In this document: in pieces, positions 25,297 to 36,779 of the stretch
Layout: every line of letters begins with the position of its first letter
How positions within the stretch are numbered: the stretch's first letter is position 1
Source: Struthio camelus
Lineage: Eukaryota; Chordata; Aves; Struthioniformes; Struthionidae
Assembly: GCF_040807025.1 (NCBI RefSeq)
Contig: NC_090968.1
Coordinates: forward strand, 1,426,001-1,490,000
Length of the DNA stretch: 64,000 nucleotides
Direction of reading: 5' to 3'
Made by a program: the position numbers and the translations under genes
The notes under the pieces: model-generated
The model's database searches: none
What the model was told of the DNA's origin: nothing
The model's input: the letters and a program-made list of their open reading frames with translations, nothing else

Positions 25297-25975
25297 GGCG
25301 CTGCAGAGTGGAAAAGACATAAAACTGGTTATTTGAAAGGAAAAGGCCTTTGCCCCAGAACCTGGGAGATGGGAGCAAAGCACCACGAAAGGGAAGTTCC
25401 CAAATCCTCAGCCAGCAGCCGGGACACAAGCCCCCGAGCCGGGGCCGCGGTGCTGAGACACCCGTCTCTGCTGGCACCGTGGCAGCCACATCTTACGTGC
25501 AGGAGGGTGCCAGGCCCTGCCCCAGCGGGACCCCCGGCGGCTCTGCAGACCGGAGCCAGACCAGGCCCAGGACGTTCAGATAGTAGTATATGATGCTTCA
25601 TCAGCTCTTGAGGTTTCTCGGTAAAGCTGCTGTTGAGCAAAGCTGGTGGTCGCTGCGTTCCGAGGAGGCGAAAGCATAGGGTCAGCATTTGACCACCCCT
25701 TGCCAGGGATGGGGAGGTGAAGATGGGGCTGCGACTGGCCTCACCTGAGACCTCCACCCATGCCCATCGGCCTGGGAGCTCACTGAAGCTCAGGCCCAGG
25801 CCTGGCCTGAGCTGCATGATAGGGAGAAGCGTGCTTAGCCCCATCTCCACCGCCTGGTCGGACCTCGGAGCTACATCATGGTTTTGTCTCCTGTTGCTCC
25901 TGACTGGACTCCCTGGACCAGACTGGTTCCCTTGCCTCCTTTGGGAGTGTGGCTGGAACCTGTCACCAGCCCCGC
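25297..25975. other. Unassigned stretch between NT5DC4 and the gypsy fossil
   Basis: No recognised gene. A minus-strand ORF of 173 codons (25850-25329) has no family resemblance. The stretch could be the CKAP2L 3' UTR or further decayed transposon sequence. Confidence 0.35.
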
Positions 25976-26510
25976 TCAGGTGCTGTGGGACTGAGCCCAG
26001 CCCATAACAGCCAGCCCCTGCTCCAGGTGGGCTAGAACAGGAGCTGGCATGAAAGCGTGCTTCAGTTTCTCAAAAGCTGCTTGTGCTTCAGGTGGCCACC
26101 AAAAACAAGCCCCTTCTGGCTGAGGAGCACCAGAAAATCCCTTTATGAACCACTGAGAAAAGCTGGTGAATCCTAAGGGCCTCTGCACCAGTTGCATGCC
26201 GGAAGGGGGCTGCCAATGTGTGATGGCTTCAACCTCCTTGGGCTCCATACGTGAGCTGTTGGCGTCCCACAGGTCTTGGGAGCTCCAACCTCTACTGGTG
26301 GAAGGAGCATCACGAGTCTGACACAGTTGGCGCTACTGCAAGCAACCCAAGACCTCCCGGATGTGGTCTGTGCGTGCCTCCCAGTGGAGAATATCCAGAT
26401 GATGTCCAGGTAGGCGACAACATAGCTATGGAGCAAATCCCTCAGGACATCACTTCCAAAACACCAGAAAGTGGCTGGAGCATAGCAGAGACTGAATGAT
26501 ACCATCTTAC
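25976..26510 (-). mobile_element. Ty3/gypsy-like LTR retrotransposon fossil (reverse transcriptase part)
   Basis: On the minus strand, two adjacent reading frames carry segments typical of Ty3/gypsy pol. The first has a reverse-transcriptase palm stretch with the family's APATF and VLRDLL words. The second has the connection region with EAQAAFEKLK and APVLAH, which in this family precedes RNase H. Gag, protease, integrase and LTRs were not recognised nearby, so this is an internal remnant. It is broken in several places and looks old. It lies directly downstream of the CKAP2L stop, in the same orientation as that gene. Confidence 0.8.
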
Positions 26511-26645
26511 AGCAGGAAAATCAGGGTGACAGCGTGTGTCACCACAGTGGCGAACCAAAGCTGATCCTGCACAGAATCTGGGTCTCCAATCCTGGATCTT
26601 GCATGCTACCCACCAAGCCACACTGTATCTCTACTCCCAAGTTTT

Positions 26646-26670
26646 TATATATATATATATATATATATAT
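26646..26670. repeat. (TA)n microsatellite
   Basis: About 12 TA dinucleotide units, located between the gypsy fossil and the CKAP2L stop codon. Confidence 0.95.
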
Positions 26671-26843
26671 GTATTTAAAAACAGCAGAAAAGGTTAATTA
26701 CATGCCACCCCTGTGTATTTACATCTGACTGAGAGGCAACGAGAGAAGTGACTGAAATAAGTGTGAGGCAGCAGGTAGCATGGGAGAGCCAAGAGCCTGC
26801 CAGGCTGCATCACTCAGGAAATCCCCCAGCAGCACTTGGAGGG

Positions 26844-29800
26844 CTACAAAGCCAAAACCTCCATCTCTGCCACCTCTGGCAAGGCCTTGTTTTTCCGGAA
26901 AAAGAGCTGGCTCTCTTCCTCACTGGCCAGAATTTCATCGAGCGATGACACCACAGTGTCGTGGTCCTTCAGCATCTCCGGGTAGTGGCTCCCAGCCCGC
27001 TCTATCCGCAGCGAGCGTCGCACAGGCGTCAAGAATTTCAGCTCTCGGCCTTCTGGCCACTCCTTTCGTCTGTGGGGAGAACAAGCCGTTAGATAAATCC
27101 TGCAGTGAGGAGCAGTGGAGCAGGCAGAGGAACACTCGCTGCCAGCAGCGGGCAAGCCTTACCTAGGTATGGACACAACTTGTAATTTGATTGAAGAGAC
27201 AGGCAGGCTGGTCAGGCACCTCCCTGTCAGGCAGGGGGTCGCTACCATGGGCTGCCTCTCACTTGGGCAAGGCGTTGCGGGCTGCCAAAGAGCAGGTTGC
27301 TCAGCCTTTTCCCCTGACAGGAGAGAGAAAAGGGGCAGCGCGGTTGTAGAGAAGGAAGAAAGCTGCAGCTGGGGGTGGGATTACCACACCACAGCGCTCT
27401 GGGCACAGCTAAGGGCCTCGTGCTATGGAGGTGTTGCTAGGCCAGCACTGTGCCCAGCCCTGGCAGAGCAATCTCACCCCCCCCCGCTTTCAAGATCAGG
27501 ATTCGGGGCTTTCACAACGCTGTCTCCGTCAACACGGATAGGAGGTGCTGGGACAGACTGCAAACCATGCTCCTTCCTCTGCGTGCAGCAGTGGGGAAGC
27601 CCTGCCCGCCCACAGTCTAGCCTGCCAGCCAGCCCCTACACGCATGTGATACCTTCTGATGTTCTGTCTGTGGTCTTCAAAATATCAAGGACAACTTCTC
27701 TGAGCTCCTCGAGTGGCTGCAAGAAAAGCAGAACGCAGGTCAAGGCAGGCCTGACTCGGCAACGAAGACTGCAGTCCAGAGAGGATAGCAGGAAAGCTTT
27801 TTCACTACACCCCATGCCAGAGAGAACAGTAGAAGGCTGCAGAATTTGTCTTCTGCAAATTAATCTGTGGGCACGCAGGTATTGCTGGACAGCTATCCAC
27901 ATGCAACTGGTAAATCCTACCAGATGCTACACTTAAACTGCCCAGCCCAGGCACGGAGCTGCCATCAGACTGCTGTTTCTGAGCTACAGCTGTAAGAAAA
28001 CTGCCCATTTTCCCCTTCCTTCCGCAGCAGGGAGCAGGTGCCCTGTCCATGCTTGTACAACACTGCCTCGGCTGATTAAAGCTGAAGGTGTTTTTACAGG
28101 CGCAAACAGACCTGCAGCTCAAAAGGGCGGTTTCATCAACAACTAGCGCTGCTAAACTCATCCCAAAATCTGACCCCTGGCTGTCAAGGAAATCTGCTGG
28201 GGTACAGACAGGGAACGCTGGGGAAGGCCAAAGAGAAGGACTCCTTACTCACCACAGCACCGGCACACACCGCGTCTTTGTACAACCCTGTTGCATCAAA
28301 GGGGCCGCTCCGGGCCAGCAGTTTTGCTTTGCAGATCCAGAACTTGGCAAACTTCTCTGCGTGGGGGACATGGGACAGCATCTCAAAGAGCTCCTCTGAA
28401 GGGACACCCTACAACAACAGGGCCAGGCCCAGGAGAAAGATGTCAGTCAGGAGGTCCAGAGGTGTGCGTGAGGTGGGCTGCTACTTTAACTGCTTTCCCA
28501 GTGCTCTCTGGGGAGAGAAAGGAGGGTCTCAACAATCTGGGTTTTGCACTTGTTCTTTGCAAGCCTTCTGCATGACCTTGGACAAATCATAAAGCTCTCC
28601 TGCCTCCATTTCCCCTCAGTAAAACAAGGATAATATTTCAGAGGGATGTTGGGGGATAAACTCTTTAGCGCCAACACTAACGGACCCACTAAAGCCCCAG
28701 CCAGGGCTTTAGTCCCCACTCTGTGCTGCTGGGGGGACACAGCCCTCATCTCCTGGGATGCTCTGAGAGATGAAGAGCCTGGTAAAGTAGCTCCTTTCCC
28801 ATCCACACCTCCTCAACGAGCTTCAGGCAGTCGGTTAAGATGCTATTGATCCTGTCCAAGCAGAACTGCTCTGGTTTCTCCTCTTCTTCCTCCTTGACAT
28901 TGCTCTCGAAGGCTAGCTTCTCTTTCACTGGCTTTTTCTGAGGTAGCGTCATAGGTGGCCGTTTGTATGACTTCCCTTTGGATGCCAACCACTGCTCCAG
29001 CTGTTTCCTGTTAAAGGATCAAGGGATTGCTGTTACCACCACAGAAGATTACCAGCTGTCGTGTGCCAGCCCTCTACCAAGCTACTGTCTGCTCTCCCTT
29101 TGAATCTCACTCCAGCCCAGTTCCAATTGCTCAGGAAGAACCAGTTCATCTAGCCTAAAAATGCATCAGAGCTAGGCTAGGGAAGGAAAACCCTCTCAAG
29201 TTTAAGCATGCCTTGAAGCTGAAACAGGAGTGCAGCTGCGTGCTCTCCTCTAGTTTGCTCTGACAGCAGCACTGACCTGCAAGGGTCAATCTGTTCAGAA
29301 ATAAGTCACGACATCCTGAAACCACTCACTGCTGTTTGCGTGACATCAAAACTATCAGCTCCGCTGCTTCTGCTACACCAAGGCAAGCTGCAGGGCTGCC
29401 ACTCCTCTGCATACAAACTCATGAGGCCTTTTGTTTCCTCGGCCTCATGACTTGATTGCTGAGTAAAACACTGCAGAGTTACATTTGCGGTTGGTCTGTG
29501 AGAGCAACAGTGATGCCTGAGCAGGGAAGATCACTGAGTTGACGGGAGAAGAGAGAACCCAGAATACTACCAAATCTCATCTCCATCCTTCTCTATTTTG
29601 GGGCATCAGTCTCCAAAGGACAGGCCTTCACTGACAAGGTGAGTTTGGGCCCTGTTGTTGACAGTTTTAAGCCAATTCAGCCTGTTAAACACTTTTAACT
29701 GGCAGGTGGACAGCCGAGTTTAACATTATTCAGGGCTTAAAATCTCATTGGAAAGCCAGCACAGAGGCCTGGGGGCCCCTGGGAGCTGATCCAGCTGGAG

Positions 29801-32800
29801 AGGAGTTACACCTGCTGGGCAGAAGGGGCGAAGGGCCAGGAGGAGCCTTCGGAGGCCCCACTGGAGCCTGCGAAAGGGAAGGGAGGCAAGGGCAGAGCCA
29901 GCCAAAGGTGCTACTTACTTACGATCCTCAGCCGCTGGGGTCTTGGGAACACGCTTCGCCTGCACTCCGCTTGCCTTTGGCAGCTCAGGTTTAAGCCTTT
30001 CTCTCCTAGTCTTAAATTCACTCTCAATAGCTTGAGTTTTGGAGCCATGTGTGCTGCAAGCCTGGTTTCGGGGGGCTGTCACTCGGGATGCCGCTGCGCG
30101 CCCCTGAGGCACCATCTTCGCATCCTTCCTACCTGCCTCCCCTTTCACCATGGTTCTCTGCCATTGCACGGTGCCAGCCAGTCTCAGGCTGGATCTCCTT
30201 GCGGGCCCCAGTTTTGCAGTCCCCTGGGGCCTGCTGGAGGCCGGAGGCTTTACGGGAGATCTTTTCAGTTGGGACGCTCTACTGTGGTGCTTGAAACGTC
30301 CCAGTGGAAGTGTGCCAAGTGGCTTTCCTACGGGCTGCCTTGCTGTATTAATACTCTCATGTTTTGCTCCTGTTTTTTTATGTAGCCAAGTCCTAGAGGC
30401 AGTAAGCAACTGAGGGGGTTGCAACGCCTGAGTCTTGCTGCTTGGTTTTTGAGATGTGTTCTTTGAGCCCGGCAGGGATTTCCTGAATTTATCCTGAATC
30501 AGCTCCTCCCTCGTCTGGCGGCTGTTAGTTCTGTCTTTTGGGCCCTGGATGGTCCTCAATATTGTGCCTGAGGTTTGCCTATGAGCCAGGACTCTCCTGT
30601 TCTTGTGACTGTTTCCATCAGCCTCAAACACACTGTTCAGCGCGGGGTCTGGAGGGGCTTGCCCTAGGAAGTTTTCTTTGTTGCACACCAGCCTTTCTTG
30701 CAGGCTCTTATTTAGTGAGCATGGTGCTCCAGGCAGGAAGTCACTTCTGGTCAGAGTGACAGCAGTGACAGTCTCCTTCACAGCTTCCTCAGTCCCTTCT
30801 GCATTTAGGTGACAAGAGGTAGAAGTTGGTAGCCTCCTTCTGGGCTGTGCAGAGTGGTTTGTGCTGGGTATGAGCCCCAGGGGCAGCTTTGTGCTCTTCC
30901 GAAACTGCTCCGAATGTACCACCGCTGCTCTCTGGGTTGGGTTTGAGGACCTCTGCTGAGGATCGCGGCCGGTGCGCCGTGTCGTTTTGACACCAAGCTT
31001 GTCATCCTTGTGAGCAGCCTTCGCCACGTTCGCAAGACCATCCTTCCTGTTCCTGGCAACCTGGAGGAGAGACAAAGCGAACTTCAGCCCCAAAAGCAGC
31101 AGAGCCCAGAGGAGAGCCCAGCTTGGTCAAACCATGACAGTTCACTTCTGCCCCAGCCCTGCCAGCCCACGGGAGGCACACACAAAGGCTGGCGGTGACA
31201 CAGCAATTGCCAATATAACAATGACACAACACCCACCAGTATTCATATGGTACGGGGGAGAAGTCCCCCAGACTAAATTTCTCTGAAAAACAATTGGTTG
31301 TCTTATTGCCCAGCTATTTAGCAATGCGCCACCTGTACCCCATTTGGGGTCAGGAACTCGCTCTCCTGATTTGCGTACCCTGTTCTGTGTGGACTTGCCT
31401 CAAGCGTGAAATAGAAAACTAGACTCAAAAAGATTTTGCTCTGCTACTTACATGCTCTGGTTTAGAAAGTGGTTTTAAGAGTGGATTCAGGTGATTAGTC
31501 CGGTCCTTTAAATAGGGTCTGTGAAAAGTCAAACAAAATATCAGTGTATTTAACAGCTGCTGCAGAAAAGGTTAAGTATCTAAAGCACAGGAGCTTACGA
31601 GAAGCTTTTTGAAACCGGAAAGTTGTCAAGGAACTGTGATGTAACATTAATTCTTTTTCTTTTGAGTGGCTGCAGAAAAGCAACGCAAACAGTTGACATC
31701 CAATGTTGTCACCCAAGTTATGTCTTCCGCTGACAAGAAAAGTAATCAAAATGGTTTATGCAGCTGAGGGGGCCCGGTAGACACAAGAACGCGATAGGCT
31801 TGGACAGCTCATGACGCTGCTGCCCCTCCTGGCCTGGCTGGCGCCCCAACTTCCCCCGCATGCTGCAGACGGCTGCAGACGGCTGAGCTGCATCTGAGTC
31901 AGCTGTTGCTGTGCTGCAGGTCACAGCAGTGTCTCACAGCGCATCAGCCAGGGTTTACTCTGCCACGCTGCGCGGTGAGCCGCAGTGCTGCAGTGGCTGA
32001 TTCACGAGCACCTCGGAGCCAGTACCGGCAGCAAAGCGGGGAGCTGGGGCAGTGACCTCGTCAACTGTCCCCAACTACGCTGTCCTCCTTTGTCATTTGG
32101 AGTCCTCTGACAGCAACGATATGCTGGATTCTCCCACCCCTCTGCTTCAGCAGTTTGCTTATGAACCAGCAGTTCAGCTGCTAACCAAGATTAATTTCTC
32201 TGCAGATATTTTCCTGTAATGAAAGCGCCTGGAGAGTTAGGGCATTGTCCTCTATTCTGCACAAGTTGTGTACTACACTATAAAGAAAGATTTTGAACCT
32301 TCTTTTCTCATTTATGTTTTATAGCAGTGTTTTTCAGAGCCTGGCATCAGGGACTGTTATTGCTTTTTCTGGTCTCTGATCCTGCTTCCCTATATCATCT
32401 CCCCACTGACAAGTCTTATGGTTTCCTTTGCACTGTAATATCATGAGAAATATTCACTGCAACTGAGAGTCTTTAAAGTGTTCAGATTTGCCAGATGAAG
32501 CTGCAGTTTCAATTAAAAGCTTTAAAGAAAGATGCCTCGCTACTCAGCCTGCAAATACCTGCTGTGGTCACAGCGGTGTATCTGTACACAGCCCCACTCC
32601 CAAGGAACTGAGTGAGGCAGGGAAGGAGTCCCAGAGCCAGTAACTCACTCATCTAACAGGTTACTTGATCCTGTCTAGATTCCCCTGGTTGTTTCCCTTT
32701 AAACGCACTGAAAATGCTCCTTACTAGTATTAGTCTAGCCCAGGAAGGGCATTAAAAAGCAGCAGTCAAACCTGAACCACCCTTTCTTTGAGATTCAATT

Positions 32801-34890
32801 GTGCCTTTGCTGTGTGAAGCTGAGTTTTTCGATAATGTTCTGACAGACCCAAAAGTTGAGATGGGAAAGTCTCATAGAGACCCAGAAAATACCCACAAGA
32901 GACTACATCAACCAGCAGGAAATCTCAATACTAGAACCATTTCTTTGCTCTTGCTGCCAGTAACTCTAGAGAGCACAGCCTGGGCACCATGGGGCCGCAG
33001 CTATCTCTGGTCACCGTCTTGACAGCTGGACGCTGCAAAGAGGTAATTCTCTCTTGACTGGTGAATCAATGCAGAGAGAAGGCAAATATTGGCAACCCAG
33101 GAAGAATCAGCTATATATCCTCCAAACTTACTTTGTACTTGAGCATTTTAGCTTTCCTTTGGCTGCCAGGTACTCCTGCAGCTGTCTTCTTCGCTCTTCT
33201 GCAAAGAGATTATAGGAAAAGGTAGTGCGCGTGCCACAACCTCATTATTTTGAGCACTGATAAGAATGGGTTTCTTTCACATTCACAGCATTAAAGTTAT
33301 TGTACAACTGTACAAGTTCCCTGAGCGCCCTGCCTGAGCCTGGCAATGCTGTTCCCAGAAATACCCCATCAACATCCTACTTTGCAGAACATTTCCATGC
33401 ATGTGATATCGCCCAGCGACTCATTAGCACATAAAGACCAGAGCTCTCTGACACTCGCAGCGTGATGCTGCTCAAAGCCTCGGTTGCGTGAGGCTTATTC
33501 AATTTGTAGAAGGAAAGGAGAGGAAAAGGGAGATGCTGCTGCTGACCCTCCTCTGCTGTGCAATGAATAAAGACATTCTCCAGACCTTCCTTACAATGAA
33601 GGCAGAACACAATCCTTTCTTTTTAGGTTTCCCTCTTCTTTAGACTCACCAGCTGGTTTTACGACATATGGGCTTCTCGTAAGGCTTGTCTAAACTAGAA
33701 AAAAACTAAGCTTGTTGGCAAACAGTAATCTTCTCCCTGGATTCCCCCAGGGACCCTCTGTCTGCTCACAGTTACTATTCAATCGCTGTTTAGTTCACCC
33801 AGAGGCTCCATCTCAACTGTGTAATTCATATCCCATAAGGCTATACCGCTCTGCGGCCAAGCCCCCTGGCACTGGAGGGAGTTGGGAAAAATGAGCAGCA
33901 GCTCAGCCGGGGGTCAGGGCGTACCTCCGACTCTCCCAGTTTGGGTGAGGGTTTTGGTACTGGGGAATCTCACAGCAGGGACAGTCTGGCCCAGCATCAC
34001 CCAGTGCCCAGGGCTGGGACCCCTCTCTCCTCCCAGGAGGGCTTTGGCCCCATGCCCAACACCGGAGTTGGCCCAGCCACCTGCTCAAAGGGGTCCCCCG
34101 AACTGCGCTGGCCCCACGTGGAAGCCTTCATCCAACAGCCCATGTGTCTGGGCTCTGAGGGCACCTCCGACCCCCCTGCCAGCCCTCTACCCCCCCAAAA
34201 CACCCCCTTCTCTTGACATTGTACCCCAACGCTTTCACAGAGTCCTGAGAGCCATTCAGCACCCCAGGGTGCCGCAGGACCCACTAGTCCTGTCACATCC
34301 TGCCCCCCCCAGCACTTCAAGACACACCCCACAGGACCTCCCATTGCATCCGTCCCCCAACTCCCCACACCCTACAGGGCTCCCCATTGCCCCTGCCCCA
34401 CAGAGCCCCCCAGATCTCCGCTGTCCGCCAAGGGCCCTCGCTCCACAGGCCCCCCCTTCGCCTCCACCTCACAGCGCCCCCAGATTGCTCCCCCACCCCC
34501 AACATCTCGCAGGGCCCCCCATTTCCCCCATCCACCTACTCCCTGCGCTCCACAGGGCCCCCAGATCATGCCCAGCCCCCAATACCCCACAGGGCATCCC
34601 AATTGTCCCCAACTCCAACACCTACACCCCCCCCCACAGGCTCACCCATCGCCTCCCCCACCCCCAACAGCCGACAGGGCTCCCCATTGCTCCCTGCCCC
34701 ACAGAGCGCCCGGATCTCCGCTGTCCGCCAACACCCTCCGCCCCACAAGGCCCCCCCCATTGCCCCCATACCCCCAACCCGCCCCCACAAGGCCCCCCGA
34801 TCACCCCTGCCCCCGCCGCCCCCCCGATCGCCCCCCCCTTCCGGCCCCCTCACCCTGCGCGGAAGCGCCGGCGCCCCCCGCCCGCTCCAT
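26844..34890 (-). CDS. CKAP2L: CKAP2L (radmis), mitotic spindle-associated protein
   Basis: Nine coding exons on the minus strand: 34890-34854, 33198-33132, 31518-31452, 31060-29919, 29007-28809, 28408-28253, 27716-27653, 27313-27163, 27069-26844. The total is 2109 bases, 702 residues (human about 745), all in phase. The protein organises spindle microtubules in dividing neural progenitors and other cells and is degraded after mitosis. The N-terminal block QLQEYLAAKGKLK and the C-terminal CKAP2 domain (AEKFAKFWICKAKLLARSG, ELREVVLDIL, FLTPVRRSLRIERA, LDEILASEEE) match the family. A KEN box at residues 185-187 (exon 4) fits APC/C-dependent turnover. Exon 4 encodes a disordered Lys/Arg/Ser/Gln-rich middle region and is fast-evolving. 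The start ATG 34890-34888 is the only one in phase with exon 2. Confidence 0.95.
27070..28252 (-). other. CKAP2L introns 6-8
   Basis: The gaps between exons at 27163-27313 and 27653-27716 are short; the 27717-28252 intron shows no recognised repeat or gene. Confidence 0.5.
28561..28675 (+). repeat. MIR-like ancient SINE fragment in CKAP2L intron 5
   Basis: The sequence follows the order of the MIR 3' half: GCATGACCTTGGACAAATCA, then CTCTCCTGCCTCCATTTCCC, CTCAGTAAAACAAGGATAAT and a trailing GGGGGATAAA. It is diverged and lacks the tRNA-related head, consistent with a very old amniote SINE relic. Confidence 0.6.
29008..29918 (-). other. CKAP2L intron 4, no other gene seen
   Basis: Intron between exon 4 and exon 5. 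Nothing recognised on either strand. Confidence 0.5.
31061..33131 (-). other. CKAP2L introns 2-3
   Basis: Apart from the 67-base exon 3 (31518-31452), this stretch holds A/T-richer intronic DNA. No transposon family or gene was recognised. Confidence 0.5.
33199..34324 (-). other. CKAP2L intron 1, distal part
   Basis: Intronic sequence with no recognised gene. The long plus-strand ORF starting at 33882 is low-complexity and antisense to CKAP2L. Confidence 0.5.
34325..34840. repeat. Degenerate ~40-bp C-rich minisatellite in CKAP2L intron 1
   Basis: The phrase ACAGGGCTCCCCATTGC and variants recur about ten times at spacings of roughly 38-80 bp. Segments 34374-34432 and 34674-34732 are much closer to each other than to the rest and lie exactly 300 bp apart. 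That points to a block duplication inside the older array. Confidence 0.75.
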
Positions 34891-35060
34891 GCCGGCCTCT
34901 CGCCTCAGCCCGCCCAACCGTCCGTCCGCCGCGGCCAACCGCCCCGCCGCGCTCATTGGCCAGCGCCTTCTTCAAACCGTCCAATGGAGAGCGCGGAGCC
35001 GCCGGCGCCGGGAGGGCCCGCGGGCGAGAGTTGTCGCGATTGGTTGGAGGCGGGCAGAGG
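34891..35060 (-). promoter_or_regulatory. CKAP2L: CKAP2L promoter with CHR and CCAAT boxes
   Basis: On the minus strand upstream of the CKAP2L ATG there is a CHR-type TTTGAA (34976-34971) and three NF-Y CCAAT/ATTGG boxes, at 35043-35039, 34985-34981 and 34959-34955, in a CpG-rich, TATA-less region. CHR plus CCAAT is the known arrangement in DREAM/B-MYB-FOXM1-controlled G2/M genes, which fits a mitotic protein. Binding is inferred. Confidence 0.55.
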
Positions 35061-35169
35061 GGCGGGAAGAACGCGGGCCGCCCGTTGGGGGCGGGGAAAG
35101 GAAGTGGGCGTGGCTTGTCGAAAGGGGCGGGGCTAGTCATTTAAAAGCAGAGCGGGCGGGGGCGAGGTG

Positions 35170-35329
35170 GGCGTTGGCGTTGGCGTTGGCGTTGGCGTTG
35201 GCGTTGGCGTTGGCGTTGGCGTTGGCGTTGGCGTTGGCGTTGGCGTTGGCGTTGGCGTTGGCGTTGGCGTTGGCGTTGGCGTTGGCGTTGGCGTTGGCGT
35301 TGGCGTTGGCGTTGGCGTTGGCGTTGGCG
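35170..35329. repeat. (GGCGTT)26 hexanucleotide microsatellite
   Basis: Perfect tandem array of 26 GGCGTT units (complement AACGCC) with no interruption, about 280 bases upstream of the CKAP2L start codon. It produces long dipeptide-repeat ORFs in several frames that are not genes. Confidence 0.98.
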
Positions 35330-35339
35330 TGGCTCAGGC

Positions 35340-36760
35340 CCGGCCCGAAGCGGCGCGTGGTGCCCGAGCGGAGCAGGGAGAAGAGGGAGCGCCGCTGCTT
35401 GGTGCTGCTCCCTGGCACGGGGCCATCTGCCTGCTGCGGGGAAGGGTGTGAGAGAGGGAGAGGAGCAAGGTTGGGGCGGGCAAGGCGGCCCCCGGCTTGA
35501 CGCTCCCCTTGATCTGCAGTGATGACACGCAGGAATTTTGGGGCTGATGCAATACAGAGAAGGGAGAGAGGCGCTCGGGGAGTTGGCAGCCTTGGCCTCC
35601 TGCCCTGCCCTTTCCCAGGGTTGTGATGAGTGGGTGGCTCTGCTGGGAAGTGCCCTGGGGCCTCGGTGTCCTCATGCAGGGGGTGGATGGACATGGTGGT
35701 GGTGGTGTCCCCTGGGCCGGCTGTAACCCATGGGTGCCAGGTGGGAGGCGGCTCCCTGTGGGCAGAGGCCCAGCTCTCAGGCTGGGCCCCTTTACCATGG
35801 TGACTGTTGGGAGCATCCTAGATGCTGGGAAAATGGGGGAGAGAGATGCTTCCCCCGCTCCAGACTGGTCTTTACTGGTGGTGAGGCTCAGTCAGTGGCT
35901 GCCAGAGGGGTTGTGGGATGCGTCCCAAGGCCACCTTGCTTTTTTGGGGATGGGGAAAGGAGCCCCAGGGGTGTTAAGCGGAGCTTAACCAGAGCTGCTC
36001 CCGAGCTGTGCGGGCTGGGTCCCAGTGCTATGGCCATGCTGTGGTCTGGATGTGACCCATCACCCTCCCTGGGATGTTTCCCCCTTGCCTGGGCTCCCAG
36101 GGTGGATTTGGCCATCATCTGCCCTCCGCTCGCTGGCACTGGGGCAGGTTGGAGATATGCCGGGGCGGGGGGGACAGAGACCTCCTGAGTTATGCAATTG
36201 TGTTTTGCTCCCCAAAACCCCCAGGGACTAAATCCTGTTCCCTCTGCAGTGTGTAGCCCAGCAGCACGTCATTCTCAAGGGCATGGGGACAGGGCAGGGT
36301 CAATGTTGGGGGCTCTGAAGCCAGGCCACCTGCCAGAGGGAAGCCAGGAGGGTGCATCCCTCCTGGGGCCCTGTAAAGGCCTGGAGGTAGCCAAGGCCAC
36401 TAGAGCTTGGGGAGGGTGGGTGGCTTCCAGGCTGGGTTTAAGGCTGCCACAGGATGGGGTGTGGGGTGGTCCCTAGGCTCTGTGCAGTCTCCAGGGCTCT
36501 GGAGTTGTTCCCGGGCTCTTGGGTGATTCCTGGGTGGTCCCTGGGCTCTAGGTTTGTACCCTGATATGTGGAGGAAGGATGAGAAAGAGGAAAAACCAAC
36601 GCAGAACCAGAGAGTCCCCAAAAGCACCTGAAACCGTGGGATTTTCCTGCTGATGATGCCCAACTTGAGAGTGGGTCCCTCCCTGCCCGAAACCATCCCC
36701 GGATCGTTTAATCCTGGGCTGCCCTGCAAGAGTGACAAGCCGAGAAATGCAACCATGGGG
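35340..36760. other. CKAP2L-IL1B spacer, no IL1A seen
   Basis: Intergenic DNA between the CKAP2L promoter and the IL1B 3' end. No beta-trefoil interleukin exon was found on either strand, although mammals carry IL1A in this interval. Confidence 0.6.
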
Positions 36761-36765
36761 AAGTT

Positions 36766-36771
36766 TTTATT
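36766..36771 (-). terminator. IL1B polyadenylation signal (AATAAA)
   Basis: Canonical AATAAA on the minus strand about 290 bases past the IL1B stop; it follows an A/T-rich 3' UTR. Confidence 0.75.
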
Positions 36772-36779
36772 TCAACAGT

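Noticed and set aside
25329-25850. 173-codon minus-strand ORF between NT5DC4 and the gypsy fossil
   Set aside because: No family resemblance, ordinary composition for GC-rich noncoding DNA, and no splice or promoter context.
33882-35500. Long plus-strand ORFs with Pro-rich and Ala-Leu dipeptide repeats
   Set aside because: Antisense to the CKAP2L intron and promoter. The Ala-Leu, Gly-Val and Asn-Ala repeats are the GGCGTT hexamer read in different frames.
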